DNA from: Lysobacter sp. KIS68-7
Lineage (GTDB): Bacteria > Pseudomonadota > Gammaproteobacteria > Xanthomonadales > Xanthomonadaceae
Reading direction: 5' to 3'
DNA length: 64,000 nucleotides
Assembly (NCBI RefSeq): GCF_021284745.1
Contig: NZ_CP089925.1
Coordinates: 930,001 to 994,000 of the forward strand
Shown piece after piece: positions 1 to 8,118 of the stretch (position 1 is its first letter; each line of letters opens with the position of its first letter). A program made the position numbers and the translations under genes. The notes beneath the pieces were generated by a model. The model had not been told where the DNA came from. It did no database searches and saw only the letters and a program-made list of their open reading frames with translations.

Positions 1-848
1 AGGCCGGGCAGCCGATGGAAGCCACGGGCACGGTGACGGTGGAATCCGGGCGCATGGACCTGGAGCGTTTGGACAGTGGCGTGTCGCGTTCGCCGGATGT
101 CGTGGTGCTCGATCCGGTCGATCCGAAACGCGGCGTGCAGACGACGCTGTCGCTGGACCTGACGCTCGTGTTGCCGGAGAACGCGGTCAAGCTCAACGGT
201 TTCGGGTTGGAGGGAGCACTCGATGGACGACTGCGCGTGCGCCAGCGACCGGGGTCGGAGATGGTCGCGACCGGCAGGCTCGATGTCTCCGGCAAATACA
301 CCGCCTACGGACAGGAACTCGAGATCTCGCGCGGCGAACTCACGTGGTCGAACTCCGCGATCGCCGATCCGCTGCTCGACATTCGCGCGCAACGCGAGAT
401 CGGCGACGTGACCGCGGGCATCCAGGTGCGCGGGCGCGCGACGGCGCCGCAGGCGGAAGTGTGGTCGGACCCGGAGATGGACAAATCCGAGGCGCTGTCC
501 TATCTCGCGCTCGGGCGTCCGTTGTCGACGGCGAGTTCGGACGAGAGCCGCCAGCTCGACGCCGCGTCCGCCGCGCTCGCAGCGGGTGGTGGCCTGGTCG
601 CATCGCAGATCGCCTCGCACATCGGGCTCGACGAGGCCGGCATGATGGATTCGCGCACGCTCGGCGGGAGCGTGTTCGGCGTGGGCAAGTATCTCTCGCC
701 GAAACTCTACGTCGGTTACGGCGTGTCGCTGCTGGGCACCGGGCAGGTGCTCACGCTGAAGTACCTGCTGCGCAAGGGCTTCGACATCCAGGTCGAATCG
801 AGCACGGTCGAGAACCGCGGTTCGGTGAACTGGCGCAAGGAAAAGTGA
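1..848 (+). CDS. tamB: TamB C-terminal part (translocation and assembly module, DUF490), 5' end outside window
   Basis: The reading frame is open from the left edge, so this is the C-terminal part of a larger protein; the first ATG at base 15 is internal. The roughly 280 visible residues are beta-rich, with the alternating hydrophobic pattern and Gly/Asp turns of the TamB C-terminal domain. They include a segment reading SGKYTAYGQELEISRGELTW and end in a strand-rich tail. TamB is an inner-membrane-anchored periplasmic protein that works with the outer-membrane protein TamA in outer-membrane protein assembly and in phospholipid traffic across the envelope. tamA is expected just upstream but cannot be seen here. 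The family call rests on sequence style and is fairly secure. Confidence 0.8.
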   Translation, partial: AGQPMEATGTVTVESGRMDLERLDSGVSRSPDVVVLDPVDPKRGVQTTLSLDLTLVLPENAVKLNGFGLEGALDGRLRVRQRPGSEMVATGRLDVSGKYTAYGQELEISRGELTWSNSAIADPLLDIRAQREIGDVTAGIQVRGRATAPQAEVWSDPEMDKSEALSYLALGRPLSTASSDESRQLDAASAALAAGGGLVASQIASHIGLDEAGMMDSRTLGGSVFGVGKYLSPKLYVGYGVSLLGTGQVLTLKYLLRKGFDIQVESSTVENRGSVNWRKEK

Positions 849-850
849 CG

Positions 851-882
851 CGCAAAAGAAAGCCCCGGTCTTGCGACCGGGG
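851..882 (-). terminator. Rho-independent terminator of the metalloprotease gene
   Basis: A perfect 8-bp stem (ccccggtc / gaccgggg, 863-870 with 875-882) has a 4-base loop. Read on the minus strand it is followed by a T-rich tract (complement of 852-862), so it faces transcription coming from the metalloprotease gene. On the plus strand there is no T tract after the stem, so tamB may read through or end less efficiently. Confidence 0.75.
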
Positions 883-935
883 CCGAAGCGGAACCGAAGT
901 TCCGCAGGAGTCTTGCAGTCCCTTGTTCGATCAGA

Positions 936-3188
936 TCAGAACGTGACGCTCCACTGGTTGATGTAACCCGTGTCGCCCGCGGCGTTGTCGTTCACGCGGA
1001 GGGTCCACGTGCCGTTCAGCGCTTCGGTCGAGAGGTTCACCGTGTAGGTGGTGTTGATGTTGTCGGTGCTGCCGCCGGCGCGGTTGTGCAGCACGTACAC
1101 CGAGCCGTCCGGCGCGACCAGGTCGACCTTCAGGTCACCGATGTAGGTGTGCACGATGTTGACCGCGACCTGCGCGTTCGACGGGGCGTTGCCCGTGCGA
1201 CCGGAGACCGAGACCGTGCTGGTGACCGTGGTGTTGTCGCCGATCGGCACGTCCGTCGTGTTGCTGTAGGTCTGCGTGCCGCCGCCGCCACCGCCGGTCG
1301 AGTAGTCACCCGTCAGCGAGACGCCGGTGAAGCTCGAGTAGGCCTTCAGGCGCACGTAGTACGTGCCCGCCGACGGCGCCGCGAACGTGCAGGTCTCGGC
1401 GTTGCCGGTCTTGTACGGACGGCAGTCGTAGACCGTGTCGGTCGGCGCGCTGCCGAACTTCACGTACATGTCCGCATCGCCCGTGCCGCCCGACATCGTG
1501 AACGTCAGGTTCGACGCGCCGGCCGGCACGACGAGCGAGTAGTTCGCCGAGTTGCCGGTGGTCGCCGAGATGCCCGTGACCGGCACGGCCTTGGTCAGCG
1601 CGGTCGTACCGCCACCGCCGCCACCGCCCGAGCACGACACGCCCACGACGGCGAACGCCGCGGTGACGTCGGCCTTGGTGTAGCCCAGGTCCGTCGCCGC
1701 CGTTTCCACGCCGCACGCGCCCGAGTTGAAGGTGCTGCTCGGGGTCCAGTAGTTCGCATTGGCGCGCGCGAACACCTTGAACGCCTTCGGCGTATCCCAG
1801 CCCGCCGTCTTGGCCAGGGTACAGAACGCCTTGTTGTACACGCCGGAGCTGTAATGCACGTCCAGGCTGGAGGTGTACTGCGAAGCGTTGTCGATCGAGC
1901 CACCGTCGGCCGGCGGGTTGCACATGTAACGCAGCGCGCCGTTCGGGTCCTTGAAGATTTCACGGCCGACGTCGAAGTCGTTCGTGCCCTTCCAGTAGTA
2001 CTCGGTCGCTTCGCCGCCCATGTCGGAGAAGGCTTCGTTCATGCCGCCGGACTGGCCGGAGTAGGTCAGGTTCGAGTGCTGCTCGGTGTAACCGTGCGAG
2101 ACCTCGTGGCCCGAGACGTCGGCATTGACCAGCGGATAGAACGTGGAGGCGCCGTCGCCGAACGACATGTAGCTGCCGTTCCAGAACGCGTTCTCGTAGT
2201 TCGTGCCGTAGTGCACGCGCATGATCAGCTGGAAGGTCAGCGCGTTGCCGCCGGTGTAGGCGTTGTACATGTTCTGGATCACGCCGCCGAAGAAGTAGGC
2301 GTCGTTGATCGGCGAGTACGCGCCGTTGATGGCCTTGTAGGTGTTGCGCGGACACGTGTACGTGTACGTCGTGGTGCTCGCGCCGGTGCTGCCGTTGAGG
2401 TTGACGGCTTTCACCTGGGTGTTGGCCATCGTGCAAATCGTGCCGGACTGCGAGACGTCGAGGTACGGATGCAGGCCGCCGGAGCCGTATTCGTACTGGC
2501 CGGTCTTGGCGTTGCCGCCGGGGCCGGTGCCGATCAGGGCGTGGGTCAGGCCTTCCCACTGCTTCAGGACGCGGCCGCTGTTGGCGTCGACGATGACGAA
2601 CGGACGCGTCGGCGAACCACCCTTGGCAGTGTCGGCGAAGAACGACACGACGTACGCCAGGTGGGCGCGGCCGTTGTCGTCGACGAAGATCATCTGTTCG
2701 GCCTTCTCGTTTTCCGTGCGCATGAAACCGACACGGTTGCCGAGGCCGGCGCTCTTGGCGAGCGCGAGGGCGTTGCCCGCGGTGATCTTCGGCGCGATCG
2801 CCGGGAGTTCACCGGCAAGGCCATTGACCATGCGGCCGAACATGTCGCGCACCGAGCCGTCCTTGCGCTCGGTCACCACGACGTGCTCGCCCCACACGGG
2901 AATCCCGCGGAAGGTCTGCTGGTAGCGGTAATGCTTGGTGCCGTCCTTGTCGACGGAGCTGCGCAGCTCCTTCAGGCCGGTGCTCGCGTCCATGCCGAGC
3001 ATTTCGGCGTGGCGGTCGCGCGGGCTCGACGCCAGGCCCATGCGGGCGGACGCGGCCTTGTACTGCTGGTTGAGCTTCCCTGCGTCGAGGCGATGGAGAT
3101 CGACGCGCTCGGCGGCGAACGCGCCGCCGGCGGACAACGCCAGGGTGGTGGCAGCAGCCAACGCTGCCAGTCGGTGTTGGTGGTTCAC
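936..3188 (-). CDS. Secreted M4 (thermolysin-like) zinc metalloprotease with PPC and P domains
   Basis: This is a 750-residue prepro-enzyme. I place the start at the GTG at 3188 because a Sec signal peptide begins there (NHQHRLAALAAATTLALSAG, cleavage near AFA/AE); the upstream in-frame ATG adds 56 residues of non-signal sequence. An FTP/PepSY-type propeptide follows, then an M4 catalytic domain. That domain has the HEVSH zinc motif at residues 361-365 and the third ligand Glu385 in NEAFSD. A run of seven glycines (about 521-527) links to a PPC domain, and a second Gly run (about 634) links to a C-terminal proprotein-convertase P domain. It should hydrolyse extracellular protein after type II secretion. 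Related multi-domain M4 enzymes are typical of Lysobacter and Xanthomonas. It appears to be monocistronic. Confidence 0.93.
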   Translation of the reverse strand: MNHQHRLAALAAATTLALSAGGAFAAERVDLHRLDAGKLNQQYKAASARMGLASSPRDRHAEMLGMDASTGLKELRSSVDKDGTKHYRYQQTFRGIPVWGEHVVVTERKDGSVRDMFGRMVNGLAGELPAIAPKITAGNALALAKSAGLGNRVGFMRTENEKAEQMIFVDDNGRAHLAYVVSFFADTAKGGSPTRPFVIVDANSGRVLKQWEGLTHALIGTGPGGNAKTGQYEYGSGGLHPYLDVSQSGTICTMANTQVKAVNLNGSTGASTTTYTYTCPRNTYKAINGAYSPINDAYFFGGVIQNMYNAYTGGNALTFQLIMRVHYGTNYENAFWNGSYMSFGDGASTFYPLVNADVSGHEVSHGYTEQHSNLTYSGQSGGMNEAFSDMGGEATEYYWKGTNDFDVGREIFKDPNGALRYMCNPPADGGSIDNASQYTSSLDVHYSSGVYNKAFCTLAKTAGWDTPKAFKVFARANANYWTPSSTFNSGACGVETAATDLGYTKADVTAAFAVVGVSCSGGGGGGGTTALTKAVPVTGISATTGNSANYSLVVPAGASNLTFTMSGGTGDADMYVKFGSAPTDTVYDCRPYKTGNAETCTFAAPSAGTYYVRLKAYSSFTGVSLTGDYSTGGGGGGTQTYSNTTDVPIGDNTTVTSTVSVSGRTGNAPSNAQVAVNIVHTYIGDLKVDLVAPDGSVYVLHNRAGGSTDNINTTYTVNLSTEALNGTWTLRVNDNAAGDTGYINQWSVTF

Positions 3189-3394
3189 TTGGTGGTACCC
3201 CCGAAGATGTTTTGAAGTGGACCGCGGGTTGGGAGCCGCGGCGTGCGTTCCGTGCAGAACTACCCGTTCAACGACATCAACTTCATCCGGCTTTGTGTTT
3301 TCGGCCGACCCTGCCGTCGACCTGTTTCGCTCGGATCCCGCCATGACGTTTGGCATAGCGGTCGGCGGACGCTAGGGGCTGGATGGGGGGGCGT

Positions 3395-3421
3395 CAAAAC
3401 GAAAACGGTTTCTTCGTTTTG
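3395..3421. repeat. Perfect 9-bp inverted repeat upstream of the metalloprotease
   Basis: The arms caaaacgaa (3395-3403) and ttcgttttg (3413-3421) are exact inverted copies separated by 9 bases, in an AT-rich patch of otherwise GC-rich DNA. The centre lies about 220 bp upstream of the protease start, a plausible place for an activator or repressor site. It could equally form a transcript hairpin. Confidence 0.4.
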
Positions 3422-3577
3422 CCCGCTGAACGCAGGGCCTGACGCGTCGCAACACGTTGGGCGCATTGCGCACGGATTTTTCCAAGGTTTTTCGCGCGCT
3501 GCGGTGCAACGCGCGTGCGCACGCTTTCACGAGGCGTTGACGGAACGGTTGTTGCGTCGCAGCACGCGTATGCGCAA

Positions 3578-3610
3578 AAAGTGTCACTTTGAGGTCGAAG
3601 TCACACTTCG
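3578..3610 (-). terminator. Two short palindromes after the lipoprotein gene, possible weak terminator
   Basis: Just past the stop at 3625 (minus strand) lie cgaagtcacacttcg (3596-3610) and aaagtgtcacttt (3578-3590). Each has 6-bp arms, around 3 bases and 1 base respectively. On the minus strand the second is followed by a short T run. The stems are weak, so a terminator function is uncertain; a binding-site role is also possible. Confidence 0.35.
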
Positions 3611-3624
3611 ATGCGCTGCGCAAT

Positions 3625-4962
3625 TCAGCTCGCGGGGCCGACCTTCGCGCCCTGCAGCTTCGGTTGGCCGTCGACGATGTCGGTCCAGACGACGAAGGCG
3701 ATGCCTCCGCGGACCGCGATCTTCGGGAAGCCCGTGGCGCGGCCGCGACCGGCCAGGCGCGCGAGTTCGATGCGTTGCGGCGCCCCGCCCTTCGCCGGCA
3801 GGCGCTCGAGCTGGACGCTCTGGCCCTTCGCGTCCTCGCGCAGCCAGACCAACCAGGTGCCCGCGCTGTCCATGGCGATGTCCACGCGGCCTTGCAGTGC
3901 GCTGCCCTGGTCGATGTCGGTCGGCGCGCCGAAGGTGCGGCCACCGTCGGTGCTGCGCGCCAGGCGCAGGACCGGATGTTCGTCGGGCGCGGTGTACCAG
4001 GCGACGGCCACGTTGCCGCCCATCGCGGCGACCGCCGGGCCGTTGAGCGGGCACGCGGGCATCTTCCAACCGTCGGCGTGCACGGGCACGGGCTTGGTCC
4101 AGCCTTTCGATTCGCGTCGCACCGCGACGATGTCGCGGATTTCGTCGGGCAGCGTGCGATCGCGGTAGACGAGCACGGGGCCGGCGTTGGTCATTGCCGC
4201 ATCCGTGCCGCAACAGTCGCAGGTGGAGGCATCGATCTCGGCTTCCTCGCTGCGCGCGAGGGTGCCGTCGAAGCGCGCGGCGCGGACTGTCATTTCGCCG
4301 CCGTGTGCGTGTTCTTCGGTTTCGCCTTCGGCGTGCTTCGCGTTCGCCGCGTGTTCGTGCGCGTGTTCGTCGTGGCCTTCGCCCGCGGTCTTGCGACCAT
4401 CGAGCCAGGCGATGCCGAGGGTGTCCTGCGCCGCGGGCCAGAGCGCGACGAAGCCATGCTCGGTGCCGGTCTTGTCTTCGTTCACCGCGATCGGCGCCGA
4501 CCAGTGCACGCCGTTGTCGGGCGAACGCGTGAGCATGACGTCGGACGCGTGCGGCGAGGCGGCGTCGGCGGGCGTCTGCAGCCAGTGCGCCCACAGCGCG
4601 CCGTCGTCGGTCATCGCGATGTGCGGCGTGTTCGCCCAGTTGGCGGTGAGCGTGCGGCCGACGGCGATGGTCTTCGGTGCCGATTCCCAGTTGTCGTCGC
4701 CCATGTACGCGGCGTACTGCAATGCGTTGCGATCGCCCATCGGGCGCACCCAGCTCAGGAGCAGGCGTCCGTCCGGACCGGTGGCGAGGTCGGGCTGCGC
4801 TGCGCCGTCGGGCGTCGGCAACGCCCACCCGTTGGTTTCGAGCGTCGATGCGGTGGGCGCCGCACCGGCGGCGGGCACGGCGGGTGCGGTGGCGGGCGTG
4901 CTTTCGCGCTGGCAGGCGGCCAGTGCGAATGCGGCGGACAGGAAGAGGAGGGTGCGCTTCAT
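3625..4962 (-). CDS. Sialidase-like (BNR-repeat) lipoprotein with His-rich loop and Cys cluster
   Basis: The protein has 445 residues. A lipoprotein signal (MKRTLLFLSAAFALAAC, Cys17) is followed by a Pro/Ala linker. The body has repeated SxDxGxxW-like blades (SPDNGVHWSAP near 147-157 and STDGGRTF), typical of the beta-propeller BNR/exo-sialidase-like superfamily. The classic sialidase catalytic set is not obvious, so enzyme activity is doubtful. Two features stand out: a His/Glu-rich stretch at about 196-221 and a CDCC cluster (Cys248, 250, 251) with a further Cys in MPACP. These suggest metal or haem binding, or a disulfide-linked module. A periplasmic or outer-membrane location is inferred from the lipobox. 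Function unknown. Confidence 0.75.
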   Translation of the reverse strand: MKRTLLFLSAAFALAACQRESTPATAPAVPAAGAAPTASTLETNGWALPTPDGAAQPDLATGPDGRLLLSWVRPMGDRNALQYAAYMGDDNWESAPKTIAVGRTLTANWANTPHIAMTDDGALWAHWLQTPADAASPHASDVMLTRSPDNGVHWSAPIAVNEDKTGTEHGFVALWPAAQDTLGIAWLDGRKTAGEGHDEHAHEHAANAKHAEGETEEHAHGGEMTVRAARFDGTLARSEEAEIDASTCDCCGTDAAMTNAGPVLVYRDRTLPDEIRDIVAVRRESKGWTKPVPVHADGWKMPACPLNGPAVAAMGGNVAVAWYTAPDEHPVLRLARSTDGGRTFGAPTDIDQGSALQGRVDIAMDSAGTWLVWLREDAKGQSVQLERLPAKGGAPQRIELARLAGRGRATGFPKIAVRGGIAFVVWTDIVDGQPKLQGAKVGPAS

Positions 4963-5020
4963 GGCGCGCAGCGTACTCCGCGGATTCGTAAGCGCCAGTG
5001 CAGGCGCTGTTGCCGGAATC

Positions 5021-6913
5021 TCAGGCCACGCGCGTGGCGCGATGCCGCGCCAGGTGCACGAGCAGCAAGGAGATCGCCGCCGGCGTCATGCCCGGGATTC
5101 GTTGCGCCTGGCCGATGGTCTGCGGGCGCACGCGTTCGAGCTTCTGCTGCACCTCGGCGGAGAGGCCACGCACGCTGGCGTAGTCGAAGCCTTCGGGAAT
5201 CGGCGTGGTTTCGTGGCGCTGCTGGCGTGCGATTTCGTCGCGCTGGCGGTCGAGGTAACCGGCGTACTTCACGCCGATCTCGACCTGCTCGGCCACCTTC
5301 GCGTCGTCGACGCCAGGCGCCAGCGAGGGCAGCGTCATCAATTTGGTGTAGTCGAGCTCGGGGCGCTTGAGCAGGTCGAGCGCGTTGGCTTCGCGGGTGA
5401 GCGCGACGCCGAGGGTGGCTTCGAGTTCGCGGCCGAGGGCGTTCGACGGCGTCGCCCACGCGGCACGCAGGCGCTGTTCTTCGGCAGCGATGGCCTCGCG
5501 CTTGGTTTCGAAACGCGACCAGCGCGCGTCGTCCACCAACCCGAGTTCGCGACCGACGGGCGTGAGGCGCGCATCGGCGTTGTCTTCGCGCAGCTGCAGG
5601 CGGTATTCGGCGCGCGAGGTGAACATGCGATACGGCTCGTTGGTGCCGTGCGTGATCAGGTCGTCGACCAACACGCCGAGGTAGGCCTCGTCGCGGCGCG
5701 GCGACCAGCCCTCGCGCTGCTGCACGAAGCGCGCGGCATTGAGCCCGGCGAGCAGGCCTTGCGCCGCGGCTTCTTCGTAACCGGTGGTGCCATTGATCTG
5801 GCCGGCGAAGAACAGGCCGGCGACGGCCTTGGTCTCCAGTGTCGACTTCAGGCCGCGCGGGTCGAAGAAGTCGTATTCGATCGCGTAGCCGGCGCGCGTG
5901 ATGTGCGCGCGCTCGAAGCCGCGGATCGAACGCACGAGGTCGAGCTGCACGTCGAAGGGCAGCGAGGTGGAGATGCCGTTCGGGTAGATCTCGGTGACGT
6001 CGAGGCCTTCGGGTTCGACGAAGATCTGGTGCGAGGCCTTTTCCGCGAAACGCACCACCTTGTCTTCGATCGACGGGCAGTAGCGCGGGCCGATGCCTTC
6101 GATCTGGCCGGTGTACAGCGGCGAGCGGTCGAGCGCCGCGCGGATGATCTCGTGCGTGCGTTCGCTGGTGTGCGTGATCCAGCAAGAGACCTGGCGCGGG
6201 TGGTCGTCGCGGGAGCCGATGAAGGACATCACCGGGCGCGGATCGTCGCCGGGCTGTTCTTCCATCACGGTGTAGTCGAGCGTGCGGCCGTCGATGCGCG
6301 GCGGCGTGCCGGTCTTGAGGCGATCGACGGCGAAAGGACGTTCGCGCAGGCGCGCGGCGAGCGTGGCCGCAGGCGGATCGCCCGCGCGGCCCGCGGCGTA
6401 TTGCGCCTGGCCGACGTGGATCTTGCCGGCGAGGAAGGTGCCGGCGGTGAGCACGACCGCGGGTGCTTCGAAGCGCAGGCCCGCCTGCGTGATCGCGCCG
6501 CGCACGGTGTCGCCGTCGATGACCAGGTCGTCGACGGCGGACTGGAACACGGTGAGGTTGGGTTGCGCTTCCACCATGCGGCGGATCGCGGCGCGATACA
6601 GCGCGCGGTCGGCCTGGCAGCGCGTCGCGCGCACGGCGGGGCCTTTCGATGCGTTGAGCGTGCGCCACTGGATGCCGGCCGCGTCGGCCGCGCGCGCCAT
6701 CGCGCCGCCGAGCGCGTCGATCTCCTTCACGAGGTGGCCCTTGCCGATTCCCCCGATCGCCGGGTTGCAGCTCATCGCACCGACGGTTTCGATGTTGTGC
6801 GTCAGCAAAAGCGTGCGCGCACCGGCGCGCGCCGCGGCGAGCGCAGCTTCGGTGCCGGCGTGGCCGCCGCCGATGACGATCACATCGTGCTGGTGGAAAG
6901 AAGGAATCGACAT
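5021..6913 (-). CDS. mnmG: tRNA uridine-5-carboxymethylaminomethyl modification enzyme MnmG (GidA)
   Basis: The 630-residue length is normal for the family. The FAD-binding motif GGGHAGTE lies at about residues 15-22, and the family signatures SCNPAIGG and [19 protein letters not shown] are present. With MnmE, MnmG installs the carboxymethylaminomethyl group on U34 of certain tRNAs, using FAD, NADH and methylene-THF. I chose the ATG at 6913 ([11 protein letters not shown]). An ATG three codons upstream is also possible, but longer starts add unrelated sequence. Its partner mnmE lies about 25 kb away, on the other side of the origin. The upstream gap carries a separate plus-strand unit. Confidence 0.97.
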   Translation of the reverse strand: MSIPSFHQHDVIVIGGGHAGTEAALAAARAGARTLLLTHNIETVGAMSCNPAIGGIGKGHLVKEIDALGGAMARAADAAGIQWRTLNASKGPAVRATRCQADRALYRAAIRRMVEAQPNLTVFQSAVDDLVIDGDTVRGAITQAGLRFEAPAVVLTAGTFLAGKIHVGQAQYAAGRAGDPPAATLAARLRERPFAVDRLKTGTPPRIDGRTLDYTVMEEQPGDDPRPVMSFIGSRDDHPRQVSCWITHTSERTHEIIRAALDRSPLYTGQIEGIGPRYCPSIEDKVVRFAEKASHQIFVEPEGLDVTEIYPNGISTSLPFDVQLDLVRSIRGFERAHITRAGYAIEYDFFDPRGLKSTLETKAVAGLFFAGQINGTTGYEEAAAQGLLAGLNAARFVQQREGWSPRRDEAYLGVLVDDLITHGTNEPYRMFTSRAEYRLQLREDNADARLTPVGRELGLVDDARWSRFETKREAIAAEEQRLRAAWATPSNALGRELEATLGVALTREANALDLLKRPELDYTKLMTLPSLAPGVDDAKVAEQVEIGVKYAGYLDRQRDEIARQQRHETTPIPEGFDYASVRGLSAEVQQKLERVRPQTIGQAQRIPGMTPAAISLLLVHLARHRATRVA

Positions 6914-6966
6914 GGCGCGCATTTTAGGGCGGCGTGGTTGAGGCAGCTGAACGACGCCGGAAAAAC

Positions 6967-6983
6967 TTGGCACGGTTCCTGCG
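6967..6983 (+). promoter_or_regulatory. Sigma-54-type promoter of an orphan transcript
   Basis: The sequence tTGGCACGGTTCCTGCG has the invariant GG (6969-6970) and GC (6981-6982) of RpoN promoters at the right spacing. It gives seven of seven matches to the -24 element TGGCACG and a near match to the -12 element TTGC. The predicted start is about 12 bases after the -12 GC, near 6994. A sigma-70 reading (TTGGCA with TATCCG, only 15 bp apart) is less likely. Enhancer sites would have to lie inside mnmG. Confidence 0.6.
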
Positions 6984-6993
6984 ACTGTATCCG

Positions 6994-7107
6994 TGCACCC
7001 GGAGTGGCAGGCGCTCCACGCGCCGCTGGTGATTGGAACAGGGGCTGGCAAGTACACCCGGGGAAGCGCAGGGGCCGAATGTCGGGGGACGTTCGGCCCC
7101 TTTTTTT
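6994..7107 (+). ncRNA. Candidate small RNA, about 114 nt, orphan promoter and terminator
   Basis: A plus-strand unit lies alone between mnmG (leftward) and a leftward lipoprotein gene, so neither neighbour can use its terminator. It runs from a sigma-54-type promoter to a strong terminator with a seven-T tail, the type of 3' end that Hfq-bound small RNAs usually have. Inside is a perfect 5-bp hairpin (ggcgc/gcgcc, 7010-7014 with 7020-7024). No ORF with a ribosome site is present; the GTG at 6993 would be leaderless. By analogy, RpoN-driven small RNAs such as CrcZ of Pseudomonas report on nutrient state, but there is no sequence evidence that this is a homologue. Confidence 0.55.
7071..7107 (+). 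terminator. Strong rho-independent terminator of the orphan small RNA
   Basis: Bases 7071-7082 pair with 7089-7100 in a 12-bp stem (one G-T wobble, core ggggccgaa/ttcggcccc) with a 6-base loop, followed directly by seven T residues. No plus-strand gene lies between mnmG and this site. Confidence 0.9.
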
Positions 7108-7313
7108 GTCTTTCGTTTCCGCCAAACGCGAAACGCCGCCCTGGGGCGGCGCTTGCTTGTGGGTGGCCGACGCCCCGCGGGGGAGCGGAACAGGGGGGAT
7201 CCGAGGGTCCCCGAGGGGCGTCGACATGGGCGGTTGCCGCAGGCCGCGTCCGAAAGCGACGCAACCTGTCACTTGCGGCCTACTGTGCGACGGCCGTTGG
7301 CGGGACGCAAGCC
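7108..7313. other. Structured non-coding stretch, 3' side of the lipoprotein gene
   Basis: No gene seen. It holds a 7-bp hairpin (cgccgcc/ggcggcg, 7134-7151) followed on the minus strand by a short T-containing tract. A larger perfect 8-bp inverted repeat (gacgcccc 7169-7176, ggggcgtc 7215-7222) is also present. Either may end transcription of the lipoprotein gene at 7314, which otherwise has no terminator close to its stop. Confidence 0.4.
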
Positions 7314-7997
7314 TCAGCGGTCGCCCTGATCTCCATAACGTGACTGGGCTCGCTCCGTGCGGTTCACCTTGGGCCGCGACGCGGGCGCCGGCGGAGGCGG
7401 TGGGGAATAACTCGGCGGCGGCGTGGTCGTGACCTGGCGGATCACCGGAGGCCGCGGCGAGGTCGTGCGGGTCGGCGGAGGCAACGGGGTGATCGAGGGC
7501 ATCGGACGGTCGACGCCATCGATGATTCGGCCGCCATCGGCCCCCGGGAGCGTCGAGATGGGCCGCGGTGCGCGGCGATAGCCACGCCAGGCCACGCCAT
7601 CGTCCGGCGCGTCGAGCGGCACGACGGCGCGATTCGGCCGCGGCGGCGGCAAGGTGCTGCCCGGCGGCGGGCCCGGCGGCGTGTAAGGTCGGTAGTGGTG
7701 CCGGTTGTAGGGGTCGTGGTGGTGGTAGCCGTGGACCCCGTAGTAGTACGGGTTGTACCAGTAAGGCGAATAGGGACCGCCGTAATACCCGTAGTAGCCG
7801 TAGCCGCGGCCGTAATAGCCACCACCGTATCCATACCCATAGCCACCATAGGGATACGCATAGGGCACCACGTAGCCGTACTGGCTCTGCGGGTCGCCGT
7901 AGTAATAGTCCCCGCCACCGTCGGCCTGGTGGTACGAGTAGCTCACGCACCCACCCAACAGGAGGGCGGCTGCGAGCGGAAGAATGCGGATTGTCAT
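7314..7997 (-). CDS. Tyr/Gly/Pro-rich low-complexity lipoprotein, function unknown
   Basis: The protein has 227 residues. The start at 7997 is set by a good ribosome site (aggggg) and a lipobox (MTIRILPLAAALLLGGC, Cys17). The mature N-terminal half is a dense Tyr/Gly/His stretch of YGY and YYG repeats, and the C-terminal half is Pro-rich with poly-Pro runs. No catalytic domain is visible. Such composition suggests an extended surface or periplasmic protein that may self-associate or attach to other polymers, but this is only inference. Low-complexity composition makes homology calls unreliable. Confidence 0.7.
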   Translation of the reverse strand: MTIRILPLAAALLLGGCVSYSYHQADGGGDYYYGDPQSQYGYVVPYAYPYGGYGYGYGGGYYGRGYGYYGYYGGPYSPYWYNPYYYGVHGYHHHDPYNRHHYRPYTPPGPPPGSTLPPPRPNRAVVPLDAPDDGVAWRGYRRAPRPISTLPGADGGRIIDGVDRPMPSITPLPPPTRTTSPRPPVIRQVTTTPPPSYSPPPPPAPASRPKVNRTERAQSRYGDQGDR

Positions 7998-8118
7998 GAG
8001 TGCCCCCTGATGTTGGGGAGATTCCGCCCGCGCCATTGAATTCGCGCTTAATCCCGGCTGATCAGTCGGCCGCCGGTCGCGGCTCGCTGAATCCCGTGCA
8101 CGCGTTTAGCATTGTGCG

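Larger units (their letters stand above)
3189..3624. other. 436-bp intergenic region upstream of the metalloprotease
   Basis: No convincing gene is seen in this gap. It must hold the promoter of the protease (minus strand), but I find no clear -35/-10 pair. It contains an AT-rich island with a perfect 9-bp inverted repeat (3395-3421) and, at its right end, two short palindromes (3578-3610) just past the stop of the neighbouring lipoprotein gene. The ORFs across the gap on both strands lack ribosome sites and recognisable domains. Confidence 0.5.

Noticed and set aside
1086-3215. 709-residue plus-strand ORF opposite the metalloprotease
   Set aside because: Shadow of the protease; no start context, and its Arg/Ala/Val composition is typical of a shadow frame.
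6993-7343. Possible peptide starting at GTG 6993 in the small RNA
   Set aside because: It would have no leader or ribosome site, runs through a strong terminator and has no recognisable sequence, so a non-coding RNA is the better reading.
4187-7432. 1081-residue plus-strand ORF opposite mnmG and the BNR gene
   Set aside because: It is the antisense shadow of clearly real genes in high-GC DNA; it has no ribosome site or domain and spans intergenic signals.
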